DNA from: Basidiobolus meristosporus CBS 931.73 | Taxonomy: Eukaryota; Basidiobolomycota; Basidiobolomycetes; Basidiobolales; Basidiobolaceae | Length of the DNA stretch: 52,550 bases | NCBI GenBank assembly: GCA_002104905.1 | Contig: MCFE01000617.1 | Span: 1-52,550, forward strand | Direction of reading: 5' to 3' | Shown: one piece after another, positions 10,422 through 21,420 of the stretch | Layout: every line of letters begins with the position of its first letter | Position numbering within the stretch: the first letter of the stretch is position 1 | Translations under genes and position numbers: made by a program | The notes under the pieces: generated by a model | Databases searched by the model: none | What the model was told of the DNA's origin: nothing | The model's input: only the letters and a program-made list of their open reading frames with translations

Positions 10422-10722
10422 TGTTGTAAAAATTTGTAATTCCTCCTAAATATTCACCTAACTGTATATATACTTTTACATGGTCTTGGGATAACAAACA
10501 TGTAAAATAGGCTAAGAAAGGTCCCAAGAACATGTGTGCAAAGCTTGGTGCTGTTTGGACAACTTTGAGAATTTTCATGTTCTGGGTACCTGGTATTTTG
10601 GTGAAAATATTCTAAGTAAATCTTGACAAGGAATTTGGTCATTATTCTCTAGGATATGAAGGTAATGATCTAAGTGACTAAGTTAGGGAGATATTTAGGT
10701 GGAAATACAAATTTTTACAACA
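10422..10722 (-). repeat. Hybrid LTR of A1 with both ends in the same sense
   Basis: Bases 10464-10722 are a reverse family A LTR lacking its last ~110 bp. Instead, 10422-10463 repeats the first 42 bp of the LTR in forward orientation (TGTTGTAAAAATTTG onward). The block therefore begins and ends with the LTR start in inverted orientation, giving terminal inverted repeats where direct LTR ends are expected. Confidence 0.8.
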
Positions 10723-10733
10723 CTCCCACTCAG

Positions 10734-13665
10734 CTAAATGTCCATAGTGACTAGTCCTAATTTTGACCTAAGATATTCAGACTTGTCTCTAGCTAAAGGT
10801 TTGGTAAATATGTCTGCAATCATTTCATCTGTAGGACAGTAAACTAAGCTAACTAAGTTATTCTATAGCTTCACGTATGATATGATGTCTAATATCTATG
10901 TGCTTGGTTCTAGCATGAAAAGTTGGATTTCTACCTAATTGTATACATCCTTGATTATCTTGAAATAAAGTAATAGGCATTTTTTGACATTGGCCTAAAT
11001 CTGTAAAAAGCTTTCTTAACCACATTGCTTCTTTTGTAGCTTCACCGGCTGCCATATACTCTGCCTCTGTGGTAGAAAGTGCTATGGTTGGTTGCTTTCT
11101 TGAATTCCATGAAATTGCTCCTTGACAGTAGAGTAAGGTGTATCCTGTGGTGGATCTTCTGTCTTTTAGGTTTTGTCCCCAATCAGCATCAGAGTATCCC
11201 ACAAGATCCTGTTCTGAATCCTTATAAGTGTATCTTAAGCAGATATCAGCAGTTCCTTTAAGATATCTAAAAATCCACTTAACTGCTGCAATATGATCAG
11301 ATCCATAGTTCTGATTACATTGGGTGACAACCCCCACTGAATATGAGATATCCAGACGTGTTCCAAGCATAATATACATCAAACTGCCAACCATAGATTA
11401 ATAAGGAAAGTCAGGACTTTCAGATGGCACCAAGCTCTCTTGATTTGGTTGAGTTTTGACCAAGCAAAGGTTTGTTTCCATCGGGGTAGCTGCTGGTTTA
11501 CAGTCTTCCATTTGGTACTTCTTTAGTATATCTCAAATATACTTGGACTGGCTTAGGGTAATAGTCTGGGTACTTCTGTCTATGGAGAACTCAATCCCTA
11601 AGTAGTAACTAAGTTCTCCTAGATTGGACATCTTGAACTCCTTAGATAGGCTGGATTTAGTCTCTTCCAATGTTTCTAGGTTATTGGCAGCTATAATAAA
11701 ATCATCCACATATAGAGCTAATAGAGCTGGATTTGCTCTATCTGGCTTATAGTATATACTATAGTCAGCATTGCTCCTTTTGAAGCTCAAAGATTCCAAA
11801 TGAGAATCTATCTTGCAATTCCAGGCACTTGGTGATTGTTTGGGACCATAAAGTGACTTTTTAAGCTTGCAGACCAAATGGGGGTTGTCTTGGTCAGCAA
11901 ACCCATCCAGCTGGTCCATATACATGTCCTCATCAAGTTCTCCATTTAAAAATGCAGTTTTTACATCCATTTGATGAATAAGAAACTTATATTTGGCTGC
12001 AATAGCCAATATTAATCTGATGGAATTAAACTGGGCTACTGGTGCAAAGGTCTCAGTATAGTCAAGTCCTTTTGTTTGAGAGTATCCTTTGGCCACAAGT
12101 CCTGCTTTGTATCTTTTAATTGTACCATTAGCCTTGTATTTTGTCTTGAAGACCCATCTGCATGCAATTGATTTTTGGTTGATTGGTGATTTGACCAAGT
12201 CCCAAGTTTAATTTTCCATCACGGCCTGATATTCCTCAGTCATTGCAGATCTCCAAAACTTTGTCTGAGGGCTATTTAGGGCCATTTTTACAGTCTGAGA
12301 TTCATCAATATGGACTGAATAGGAATACGCTAAGTTTATACCCTCATTGATATAGTAACTTGGGCTATTTCTTGTCCAATTGGATCTCCAGGCATTTGAT
12401 ACTGGAATGATCACTTCAGGGATATTCCTGGGCACTGATTCTGGGCTGAGCCATGGTTGTAGAGTCCTCTGGAGTGAAAAAATTTTCATTGTTTTGCTCT
12501 GATTTAATCCTGATAATTGGTGGACTTGAGATCAGATTTTTGTCATCATCCGAGGTCATCTTTTAGAAAAATTTTGAATTTTCATCAAACAACACATCCC
12601 TGGACTTGATTAGCTTCTTTGCTTTGGAATTGTAGAGTCTGTATGCTCTACTCCCATTGCAGTAGCCCAAAAATATGCATCTTACACTTTTTGGCTCAAA
12701 TTTGACTGATTTCTGAGCAGTTTCTTGGCATATGCTGTATACCCAAATATTCTGAGTTATTCTGCACTTGGTCTGTGTCTATACCATGCTTCAAATGGAG
12801 TAGAACCACAAAGTATTCTGTTATAACTCCTATATCTAAGATACATAGCAGTGGCACCTGCTTCCACCCAAATATCATAGGATAGTTTTTGATCATGGAT
12901 TATAGATCTTGCCATATCAATTATTGATCTGTTAGCATGTTCTGCTACTGCATTTTGCTGTGGGGAGCATGGTACAGTAGTCTCTTGCTTTATCCCATGA
13001 ATTTTGCAGAAGTGGATGAAGAGTTATGAGGTATATTCTCCACCATTGTCAGAGCATATTTTCTTGATTTTTTGACCAGTTTCTCTCTCCACCATGGCTT
13101 TAAGCTCCCTGAACTTAAAAAGAGCTTCTTCCTTTCTCTCCACAAAGTAGACCCATGTGTATCTTGTATAATCATCAATAAAGGTGATCAAATACTTCAT
13201 CCTGCCTTAAGATAAATTTGCATAGGTCCACACAGATCTGAGTGAATTAGATCTAATTTTTTCTTAGTTTTGATCAACTCAAAGCTCTTGATCAGTTGTC
13301 TGGCTTGTTTCCCATATATGCAGTCTTCACAGTGCTCCAAATTGGCTGGGGGATCAATTTTTACTCCAGATATTAGCTGATCTTTGATCATTTTGCACAT
13401 ATAATCAAAATGGATGTGGCCAAATCTCATGTGCCAAAGCATTGGAGTTTCTTCATTCAAGTTACTTACATTGGCTTCCAAATATAATGGAGTATTAGTC
13501 AACCTGTATAGATTCCGATCTCTGATACCTGAAACAATATGGCCACCATTTTGATCAGTAATCTGGCATCCAGAATTGTCAAAGCTGAAACTGAGTCCTT
13601 CTGCTGTGGCCTTGCTTAAAGATTGTAGGTTCTTGGCTATTTCTGGTACATAGGGCACTTCTTTA
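10734..13665 (-). pseudogene. A1 pol: integrase, reverse transcriptase, RNase H
   Basis: Continues the gag-protease piece on the other side of the solo LTR. In order: a GAG-pre-integrase block (RFGHIHFDYMCKM, CEDCIYGKQARQ; 13709-13197), the integrase core with DNGGEY and QQN (about 13180-12900), then reverse transcriptase with QMDVKTAFLNGELDEDMYMD and the catalytic YVDDFIIA (12198-11533). RNase H follows with DADWG, STTEAEYMAA and QDNQGCIQL (11394-10858). It ends at TAG 10736-10734, just before the polypurine tract and 3' LTR. The frame is split by several stops and indels, so no full polyprotein is made. The usual Arg of the integrase AERANR motif is CAT (His) here. Confidence 0.9.
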
Positions 13666-14014
13666 TGCTGTAAGAGTCTTGGAGATATTGGAAATGATTG
13701 GGAGGACAAGTAGATTCTGAGGTTTTCACTTCATCAATTATTGAATGTAAAAGTAGTATTTATACTTTTACATGGTCTTGGCATAACAAGTACTTAAAGT
13801 AAATTACGGAAGGTCCCAAGAACATGTGTGCAAAGTTTGGGGCTGTCTAGACAGTTTTGAAAATTTTCATGCTCTGGGTACCTGGTATTTTGGGGAAAAT
13901 ATTCTAAGTAAATCCCAACAAGGAATTTGGTCAGTATTTTCTAGGATTTGAATGTGATGATCTAAGTGACCAAGTTAGGTGAATATTTAGGTGGAATTAC
14001 AAATTTTTACAACG
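13666..14014 (-). repeat. Solo copia LTR, family A, inside A1
   Basis: A 349-bp reverse LTR (TGCTGTAAGAG to ACAACG, each terminus with one change). It is flanked by a perfect duplication CTTTA at 13661-13665 and 14015-14019. It splits the A1 coding sequence in the segment TFKEV just after the protease. Confidence 0.95.
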
Positions 14015-14947
14015 CTTTAAAGGTCAGTGTATAGCTTCCTTCACTGCTTCTAAGGTTTACTTGGATAGTTCCTTCTTCCACTGCATCAAGTGTTCTATTG
14101 TCACCCATGAAAACCTTCTTAATTGGAATTTCTTGATATTGGGTAAAAAGTTCTTTTTGGTGTGTAGAGTGTTGAGAAGCTCCAGAGTCAATATACCACG
14201 TCTGAGAATCCTTGTTTGTGGTCATATTTAGTGCAGATATGAATAGTCTATCTTCAGTTGTTGCAGCATTTCCATATTTAGCCTTCTTTTGCTGATTATC
14301 TTTCTTTTTGAGACACCGGTCTGATGTGTGTCCTTTCCTTTTGCAGTAGTTACAAAAAAGGTTGCTGTTGCCTTTGTAGGGTCTTGGGTACCTTCTTTGT
14401 TGGCTATCATTGCGTATTAAAGCATTTTCTTCTTCCTTCTTATTTGCGCTTGATTTTCTTAATTCTTCATCCAGGAGCCTTCCATATATGTAATTTAAGG
14501 TCAAATCTTCAGTTCTGGACTCTAGGGCTGATACAAGGCCCTGAAACCTGTCTGTCAGGCTATTCAGGATGGTAACTATCACATCCTCATCAGTAGTTGG
14601 TACACCTACAGATTCTATCTCATCTACCAGCAGGGTAATTCTGTTAATTAGATTTTTCATTTTTTTGCCTGGCAGCATCTTTGTAGTAAAGATTTTTTAT
14701 CTTAGATACATTTTCTTAGCAGCTGAACATGACTGGTAGGTGTCTTCTAATGCCTTCCAGGCATTTTTTTGCCGTTTTTGCTCCTGAGCATTGTATTAGC
14801 AATTTGTCTTTAACATTAAGGCAAATGCAGTTAAAGGCACTTTGTTCTTTCTTCTGGTACTTTAAGGCTTCCTCTCCCACATTTTTAGGAGGGCATTCTT
14901 CTCCCATGACAATATCCCAAAGGCCTTTTTCTTGTAGCAGCATCTTC
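14015..14947 (-). pseudogene. A1 gag and protease
   Basis: Reverse-strand copia gag (UBN2-like region with MLLQEKGLWDIVMGEECPP), the nucleocapsid zinc knuckle CNYCKRKGHTSDRC (CX2CX4HX4C) at about 14350-14310, and an aspartic protease with WYIDSGASQHS. Compared with A2 it has a frame break near 14720-14760, and the protease end is interrupted by the solo LTR. Its 5' end joins the fragment at 19638-19715 once A2 is removed. Confidence 0.9.
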
Positions 14948-14952
14948 ATCTT

Positions 14953-15299
14953 TGATGTAAAATTTGTATTTCCACCTAAATATTCACCTAACTTAGTCAC
15001 TTAGATCATTACCTTCAAATCCTAGAGAATACTGACCAAATTCCTTGTTGGGATTTACTTAGAATATTTTACCAAAATACCAGGTACCCAGAACATGAAA
15101 ATTCTCAAAGTTGTCCAAACAGCCCCAAACTTTGCACACATGTTCTTGGGACCTTCCTTAGCCTATTCTACGTGTTTGTAATGCCAAGACCAGGTAAAAG
15201 TATAAACACTACTTTTACATTCAATAAATCATTAAGTGAAAACCACATAATCTACTTGTTCTCCAAATCACATCCAATATCTCCAAGACTCTTACAGCA
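14953..15299 (+). repeat. 5' LTR of A2
   Basis: 347 bp, TGATGTAAAAT to TTACAGCA. It contains TATAAA at 15201-15206 and AATAAA at 15223-15228, so promoter and polyadenylation signal lie close together near the 3' end. The TATA box overlaps a palindrome with arms 15194-15202 and 15210-15218. Confidence 0.95.
15194..15218 (+). promoter_or_regulatory. Palindrome over the LTR TATA box
   Basis: Perfect 9-bp arms GTAAAAGTA and TACTTTTAC around the 7-base loop TAAACAC; the TATA box starts inside the left arm. The same structure, sometimes with 10-bp arms, is found in the other family A LTRs, and in a different sequence in family B. Confidence 0.7.
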
Positions 15300-15312
15300 G
15301 GTTATGAGCCCC
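15300..15312 (+). promoter_or_regulatory. Primer binding site for a tRNA-iMet half
   Basis: GGTTATGAGCCCC directly follows the LTR. It is complementary to GGGGCTCATAACC, the anticodon arm of initiator tRNA-Met (CAT anticodon), and not to a tRNA 3' end. This is how Drosophila copia is primed, by a cleaved 5' half of tRNA-iMet. The site is repeated in A1 (19734-19746) and twice in A4. Confidence 0.75.
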
Positions 15313-15330
15313 AAGCTGTCACTCTCTGCA

Positions 15331-16641
15331 ATGTCTACTACTGCTATTACTGGAATATTTCCCTCTGCTGAAAAGTTGGATGGATCTAACTACCAAGTGT
15401 GGAAGGTGAAGATGAAGATGCTACTACAAGAAAAAGGCCTTTGGGATATTGTCATGGGAGAAGAATGCCCTCCTAAAAACGTGGGAGAGGAAGCCTTAAA
15501 GTACCAGAAGAAAGAACAAAGTGCCTTTAACTGCATTTGCCTTAATGTCAAGGACAAATTGCTAATTCAATGCTCAAGAGCAAAAACAGCAAAGAATGCC
15601 TGGAAAGCATTGGAAGACACCTACCAGTCATGTTCAGCTGCCAAGAGAATGTATCTGAGACAAAAATCCTTTATTATAAAGATGCTGCCACAAGAAGAAA
15701 TGAAAGATCTAATTATTAGAATTACCCTGTTGGTAGATGAGATGGAATCTGTGGGTGTACCAACTACTGATGAGGATGTGATAGTTGCCATCCTGAATAG
15801 CCTGACAGACAGGTTTCAAGGCCTTGTATCAGCCCTAGAGTCCAGAACTGAAGATTTGACCTTAAATTACATATATAGAAGGCTCCTGGATGAAGAATTA
15901 AGAAAATCAAGCGCAAATAAGAAGGAAGAAGAAAATGCTTTAATACGCAATGATAGCCAACAAAGAAGGTACCCAAGACCCTACAAAGGCAACAGCAACC
16001 TGTTTTGTAACTACTGCAAAAGGAAAGGACACACATCAGACCGGTGTCTCAAAAAGAAAGATAATCAGCAAAAGAAGGCTAAATATGGAAATGCTGCAAC
16101 AACTGAAGATAGACTATTCATATCTGCACTAAATATGACCACAAACAAGGATTCTCAGACGTGGTATATTGACTCTGGAGCTTCTCAACACTTTACACAC
16201 CAAAAAGTACTTTTTACCCAATATCAAGAAATTCCAATTAAGAAGGTTTTCATGGGTGACAATAGAACACTTGATGCAGTGGGAGAAGGAACTATCCAAG
16301 TAAACCTTAGAAGCAGTGAAGGAAGCCATACACTGACCTTTAAAGAAGTACTCTATGTACCAGAAATAGCCAAGAACCTACTCTCTGTAAGCAAGGCCAC
16401 AGCAGAAGGACTCAGTTTCAGTTTTGACAATTCTAGATGCAGGATCACTGATCAAAATGGTGCCCATATTGCATTGGGCATCAGAGATCAGAATCTATAC
16501 AAGTTGGCTTATATTTCATCATATTTGGAAGCCAATATAAGTAACTTAAATGAAGAAACACCAATGCTTTGGCCCAGGAGACTTGGACACATCAATTTTG
16601 ATTATTTGCGTAAAATGATCAAAGATCAGCTAATTTCTTGA
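15331..16641 (+). pseudogene. A2 gag, protease and pre-integrase domain
   Basis: A reading frame of about 437 residues from ATG 15331 (MSTTAITGIFPS). An earlier ATG at 15304 overlaps the primer site, and the upstream open frame lies in the LTR, so 15331 is preferred. Gag has the typical copia N-terminus (KLDGSNYQVWKVKMKMLLQ), then the zinc knuckle CNYCKRKGHTSDRC near residue 230, the protease motif WYIDSGASQHF near 280, and the start of the pre-integrase domain. It stops at TGA 16639-16641 where A1 has GGA (context IS-x-VKI). The protein alone could form particles, but no integrase or RT would be joined to it without readthrough. Confidence 0.9.
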
Positions 16642-19273
16642 GTGAAAATTGATCCCCCAGCTAATTTGGATCTCTGTGAAGCTTACATATATGGGAAACA
16701 AGCCAGACAACCGTTCAAGAGCTCTGGGTTGATCAAAACTAAGAAAAATTAGATCTAATTCACTCAGATCTGTGTGGACCTATGCAAAATTTATCCTTAG
16801 GCGGGATGAAGTATTTAATCACTTTTATTGATGATTATGCACAATACACATGGGTCTACTTCATGGAGAGAAAGGAAGAAGCTCTGTCTAAGTTCAGGGA
16901 GTTTAAAGCCATGGTGGAGAGAGAAAATGGTGAAAAAATCAAGAAAATATGCTCTGACAATGGTGGAGAATATACCTCAAAACTCTTCATCCACTTCTGC
17001 AAAATTCATGGGATAAAGCAAGAGACTACTGTACCATACTCCCCACAGCAAAATGGAGTAGCAGAATGAGCTAACAGATCAATAATTGATATGGCACAAT
17101 CTATGATCCATGATCAAAAATTATCCTATGATTTTTGGGTGGTATCAGTTGCCACCACTGTATACCTTAAAAATAGGAGTTATAACAGAATACTTCGTGA
17201 TTTTACTCCATTTGAAGCATGGTATGGATACAGACCAAGTGCAGAACATTTAAGAATATTGGGGTGTACAGCATATGCTAAGAAACTGCCCAGATATCAG
17301 TCAAATTTGAGCCAAAAAGTGTAAAATGCATATTTTTGGGCTACTGCAATGAGAGTAAGGCATACAGACTCTACAATGCCAAAGCAAAGAAGCTGATCAA
17401 GTCTAGGAATGTGTTGTTTGATGAAAATTCAAAATTTTCACAAAAAATGACATCAGATGATTACAAAAATTTGATCTCAAGTACACCAATTGTCAGGATT
17501 GAATCAGAGCAAAACAATGAAGATTTTTTCTCTCCAGAGGACTCTACAACTGTGGTTCAACCAGAATTAGTGCCCAGGAATATCCCAGAAGTGATCATTC
17601 CAGTATCAAATGCCCGGAGATCCAATTGGACAAGAAATAGCCCAAATTACTATATTAATGAGGGTACAAACTTAGCCTATGCCTATTCAGTCCATATTGA
17701 TGAATCCCAGACTGTAAAAGAGGCCCTAAATAGCCCTCAGACAAAGTTTTGGAGATTTGCAATGACTGAGGAATATCAGGCCCTGATGGAAAATCAAACT
17801 TGGTACTTAGTCAAATTACCAATCAACCAAAAATCACTTGGATGCAGATGGGTCTTTAAGACAAAATACAACGCTGATGGTACAATTAAAAGATACAAAG
17901 CAAGACTTGTAGCCAAAGGATACTCTCAAACAAAAGGACTTGGCTATACTGAGACCTTTGCACTGGTAGCCAAGTTTAATTCCATCAGATTAATATTGGC
18001 AATTGCAGCCAAATATAAGTTTCTTATTCATCAAATGGATGTAAAAACTGCATTTTTGAATGGAGAACTTGATGAGGACGTGTATATGGACCAGCCTGAT
18101 GGGTTTGTTGACCACAATAGCCCCCATTTGTTCTGCAAGCTTAAAAAGTCACTATATGGTCTCAAACAGTCACCAAGAGCCTGGAATTGCAAGATAGATT
18201 CTTATTTGGAATCTTTGAGTTTCAAAAGAAGTAATGCTGACTATAGTATATACTATAAGCCAGATAGAGCAAATCCAGCTCTATTAGCTCTATATGTGGA
18301 TGATCTTATTATAGCCACCAATAACCTAGAAACATTGGAAGAGACTAAATCCAGCCTATCTAAGGAGTTCAAGATGTCTGATCTAGGAGAACTTAGTTAA
18401 TACTTAGGGATTAAGTTCTCCATAGACAGAAGTACCTAGACTATTACCCTAAGCCAGTCCAAGTATATTTGAGATATACTAAAGAAGTACCAAATGGAAG
18501 ACTGTAAACCAGCAGCTACCCCAATGGAGACAAACCTTTGCTTGGTCAAAATTCAACCAAATCAAGAGAGCTTGGTGCCATCTGAAAGCCCTGACTTTCC
18601 TTATCAATCTATGGTCGGCAGTCTGATGTATATCATGCTTGGAACACGTCCAGATATCTCATATTCAGTGGGAGTTGTCAGCCAACATAATCAGAACTGT
18701 GGATCTGGTCATATTGCAGCAGTTAAGTGGATTTTTAGATACTCAAAAGGAACTGCTGATATCTGCTTAAGATACACTTATAAGGACTCAGAACAAGATC
18801 TTGTGGGATACTCTGATGCAGATTGGGGACAAAATTTAGAAGACAGAATATCTACCACAGGATACACCTTTCTTTACTGTAAAGGAGCAATTTCATGGAA
18901 TTCAAGAAAGCAACCAACTGTAGCACTTTCTACCACAGAGGCAGAGTACATGGCAGCCTGTGAAGCTACAACAGAAGCAATGTGGTTAAGAAAGCTGTTT
19001 ACAGATTTAGGTCTATGTCAAAAAATGCCTATTACTTTATTTCAAGATAATCAAGGATGTATACAATTAGGTAGAAATCCAACTTTTCATACTTGAACCA
19101 GGCACATATATATTAGATACCATTTCATACGTGAAGCTATAGAGAATAACTTAGTTAGCTTAGTTTACTGTCCTACAGATGAAATGATTGCAGACATTTT
19201 TACCAAACCATTAGCTAGAGACAAGTTTGAATATCTTAGGTCAAGATTAGGACTAGTCAGTATGAACATTTAG
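16642..19273 (+). pseudogene. A2 integrase, reverse transcriptase and RNase H
   Basis: Continuation of A2 pol in three frames. 16782-17069 and 17091-17324 hold the integrase core: FIDDYAQYTWV, the catalytic segment SDNGGEY and QQNGVAE, followed by a TGA where the family has Arg. 17336-18400 carries the integrase C-terminus and RT with QMDVKTAFLNGELDEDVYMD and YVDDLIIA. After a TAA at 18398-18400, 18494-19096 is RNase H with DADWG, STTEAEYMA and QDNQGCIQL. A TGA at 19094-19096 precedes the normal end MNI-TAG at 19271-19273. There are at least five lesions, and some frame changes are indels near 16750 and 17325. Confidence 0.92.
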
Positions 19274-19275
19274 CT

Positions 19276-19284
19276 GAGTGGGAG
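19276..19284 (+). promoter_or_regulatory. Polypurine tract of A2
   Basis: GAGTGGGAG immediately before the 3' LTR, the plus-strand DNA primer. The same tract precedes the 3' LTRs at 2562, 10722 (reverse) and 22617 (reverse). Confidence 0.85.
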
Positions 19285-19632
19285 TGTTGTAAAATTCATA
19301 TTTCCACCTAAATATTCACCTAACTTAGTCACTTAGATCATTACCTTCAAATCCTAGAGAATACTGACCAAATTCCTTGTTGGGATTTACTTAGAATATT
19401 TTCACCAAAATGCCAGGTACCCAGAACATGAAAATTCTCAAAGTTGTCCAAACAGCCCCAAACTTTGCACACATGTTCTTGGGACCTTCCTTAGCCTATT
19501 CTACGTGTTTGTAATGCCAAGACCAGGTAAAAGTATAAACACTACTTTTACATTCAATAAATCATTAAGTGAAAACCACATAATCTACTTGTTCTCCAAA
19601 TCACTTCCAATATCTCCAAGACTCTTACAACA
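19285..19632 (+). repeat. 3' LTR of A2
   Basis: 348 bp, TGTTGTAAAAT to CTTACAACA, about 98% identical to the 5' LTR and followed by the target duplication ATCTT. Confidence 0.97.
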
Positions 19633-19637
19633 ATCTT

Positions 19638-19715
19638 TACCTTTCACACTTGGTAGTTATATCCATCCAACTGCTCAGCAGAGGAAAAAATTCTAGTAGT
19701 AGCCGTAGTAGACAT
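19638..19715 (-). pseudogene. A1 gag start
   Basis: First ~25 codons of A1 gag (MSTTATTRIFSSAEQLDGYN) on the reverse strand. It is separated from the rest of gag by A2 and ends in the duplicated ATCTT. A TGA where other copies have the Trp of QVWK already blocks it. Confidence 0.85.
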
Positions 19716-19746
19716 TGCAGAGAGTGACAGCTTGGGGCTCATAACC

Positions 19747-20095
19747 TGTTGTAAGAGTCTTGGAGATATTGGAAGTGATTGGGAGAACAAGTAGATAATG
19801 TGGTTTTCACTTAATGATTTATTGGATGTAAAAGTAGTATTTATACTTCTACCTGGTCTTGGCATTACAAACATGTAGAATAGGTCAAGGAAGGTCCCAA
19901 GAACATATGTGCAAGGTTTGGGGCTGTTTGGACAGCTTTGAGAATTTTCATGTTCTGGGTACCTGGTATTTTGGTGAAAATATTCTAAGTAAATCCCAAC
20001 AAGGAATTTGGCCAATATTCTCTAGGATTTGAAGTTAATGATCTGAGTGACTAAGTTAGTTGAATATTTAGGTGGAAATACAAATTTTTACAACA
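19747..20095 (-). repeat. 5' LTR of A1
   Basis: 349-bp reverse family A LTR, TGTTGTAAGAG to TTACAACA. The primer site lies at 19734-19746 beside it. Confidence 0.93.
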
Positions 20096-20697
20096 CTTCA
20101 CATTGAGGCAAATGCAGTTAAAGGCACTATGTTCTTTCTTCTGGTACTCTAAGGTTTTCTCTTCCATGTTTTTAGGAGGGCATTCTTCTCCCATGACAAT
20201 ATCCCAAAGGCCTTTTTCTTGTAGTAGCATCTTCATCTTCACCTTCCACATTTGGTAGTTAGATCCATCCAACTTTTCAGCAGAGGGAAAAATTCCAGTA
20301 ATAGCAGTAGTAGACATTGCAGAGAGTGACAGCTTGGGGCTCATAACCTGTTCTAAGAGTCTAGGAGATATTGGAAGTGATTGGGAGGACAGGTAGATTA
20401 AGTGGTCTTTACTTAACAATTTATTGAATCTAAAAGTAGTATATATACTTTTACATGGTCTTGGCATAGCAAACATGTAGAATAGGTTAAGAAAGGTTCC
20501 AAGAGCATGTGTGCAAAGTTTGGGGCTGTTTGGACAACTTTGAGAATTTTCATGTTCTGGGTACCTGGCATTTTGGTGAAAATCTACTAAGTAGATTCCA
20601 ACAAGGAAGTTGGTCAGTATTCTCTAGGATATGAAGGTAAGTATCTAAGTGACTAAGTTAGGTAAATATTTAAGTGGAAATACAAATATTTACAACA
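20096..20697 (-). mobile_element. Copia element A3, 5' stub
   Basis: Reverse 5' LTR 20349-20697, primer site and the first ~74 codons of gag (ATG 20317-20315, MSTTAITGIFPS to NCICLNVK). It is cut off where A1 begins at 20096. The rest of A3 is not found to the left of A1, so A1 insertion was followed by a deletion or rearrangement. Confidence 0.85.
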
Positions 20698-21420
20698 CAA
20701 TGTGCTATCCATATCACACAGTTAAAGTTATTCAAATCTTATTTGTGCGTTGTCCAGTGAGTTATACATGGCTACTTTCAGTTATCTTTTATCTTGGTGG
20801 GATGCACCATTCTTCATAATATCATTACATATTTTCAAAGCAGCATATTTCACATTGGTGATGGTGAGTTGAGTGTAGTCCTCCCAAGCAAGAAATACTT
20901 AATATGGTTGGATCTGTTGTAGCAAAAGTCTTTGACTGGGAGCAATGCATTTTCTTCCCAATACTGTCCCAATATAGATGACCAAGTTGTCAATGAATTA
21001 TTTTTAGCTAAATGAGCCCTGTGAGATATTTGAAGTATTTGAAAGAATGGGCAAAGTACTAAAAGGTAGACTTTCTCTGTCAGATAGTGCCATATAGCTT
21101 CAGTTGGCTTGCACTGTAGGGTTGATCCAGCACTCCATATCACTATTTTGCACAACCTTTGCCATGATGCAAGCTGTTGAGTGCAAGTGAAGGATATTTT
21201 TACTATTCAGTATATAGATTACTCCAGGTAGTTTTTTAGCTGCTTTATTCACTTATGGTATTCCAACCACATCTGTCTCAAAGTGGTTCTACTTTTATGA
21301 GTATACTAAGCATAAGTAAAGATCATGGCTACTTTGTCCATTCTGCAAATGTCTCCTATGTGTGAGCTTCCACTGTGCTTACCTGCTAAAACTCTGAATC
21401 TCTTTGGACATCCAAGTATA

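Larger units (their letters stand above)
14953..19632 (+). mobile_element. Complete copia element A2, inserted in A1
   Basis: Full-length 4.68-kb Ty1/copia element in forward orientation: LTR 14953-15299, primer site 15300-15312, gag-pol 15331-19273, purine tract 19276-19284, LTR 19285-19632. It is flanked by a perfect 5-bp duplication ATCTT at 14948-14952 and 19633-19637. The two LTRs differ by six substitutions and one indel in about 348 bp (about 2%), so it is the youngest datable insertion here. The order gag, protease, integrase, RT, RNase H defines copia. The coding frame is nevertheless broken. Confidence 0.97.
10422..20095 (-). mobile_element. Copia element A1 (broken, nested)
   Basis: Reverse-strand Ty1/copia element. 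In element order: 5' LTR 20095-19747; primer site; gag start 19715-19638; then complete element A2 (19632-14953), inserted with TSD ATCTT; gag-protease 14947-14015; solo LTR 14014-13666, inserted with TSD CTTTA; integrase-RT-RNase H 13665-10734; and an abnormal 3' LTR 10722-10422. The outer flanks (TATAA, CTTCA) do not match, in line with rearrangement at the 3' LTR. With the insertions removed the coding order is uninterrupted, which shows A1 is older than both. Confidence 0.9.

Noticed and set aside
14324-15004. Forward open frames 14324-14575 and 14729-15004 and similar frames at 15764-16036 and 27025-27297
   Set aside because: They are antisense shadows of copia gag, repeated wherever gag is repeated.
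17325-17336. Programmed frameshift in copia A2 integrase
   Set aside because: A1 and A4 have different break points and no slippery site is shared, so these are ordinary indels.
14953-19632. RIP-type mutation as the cause of decay
   Set aside because: Repeats are rich in CA and TG and poor in CG, which fits CpG deamination; some CAG to TAG changes exist but do not dominate by eye.
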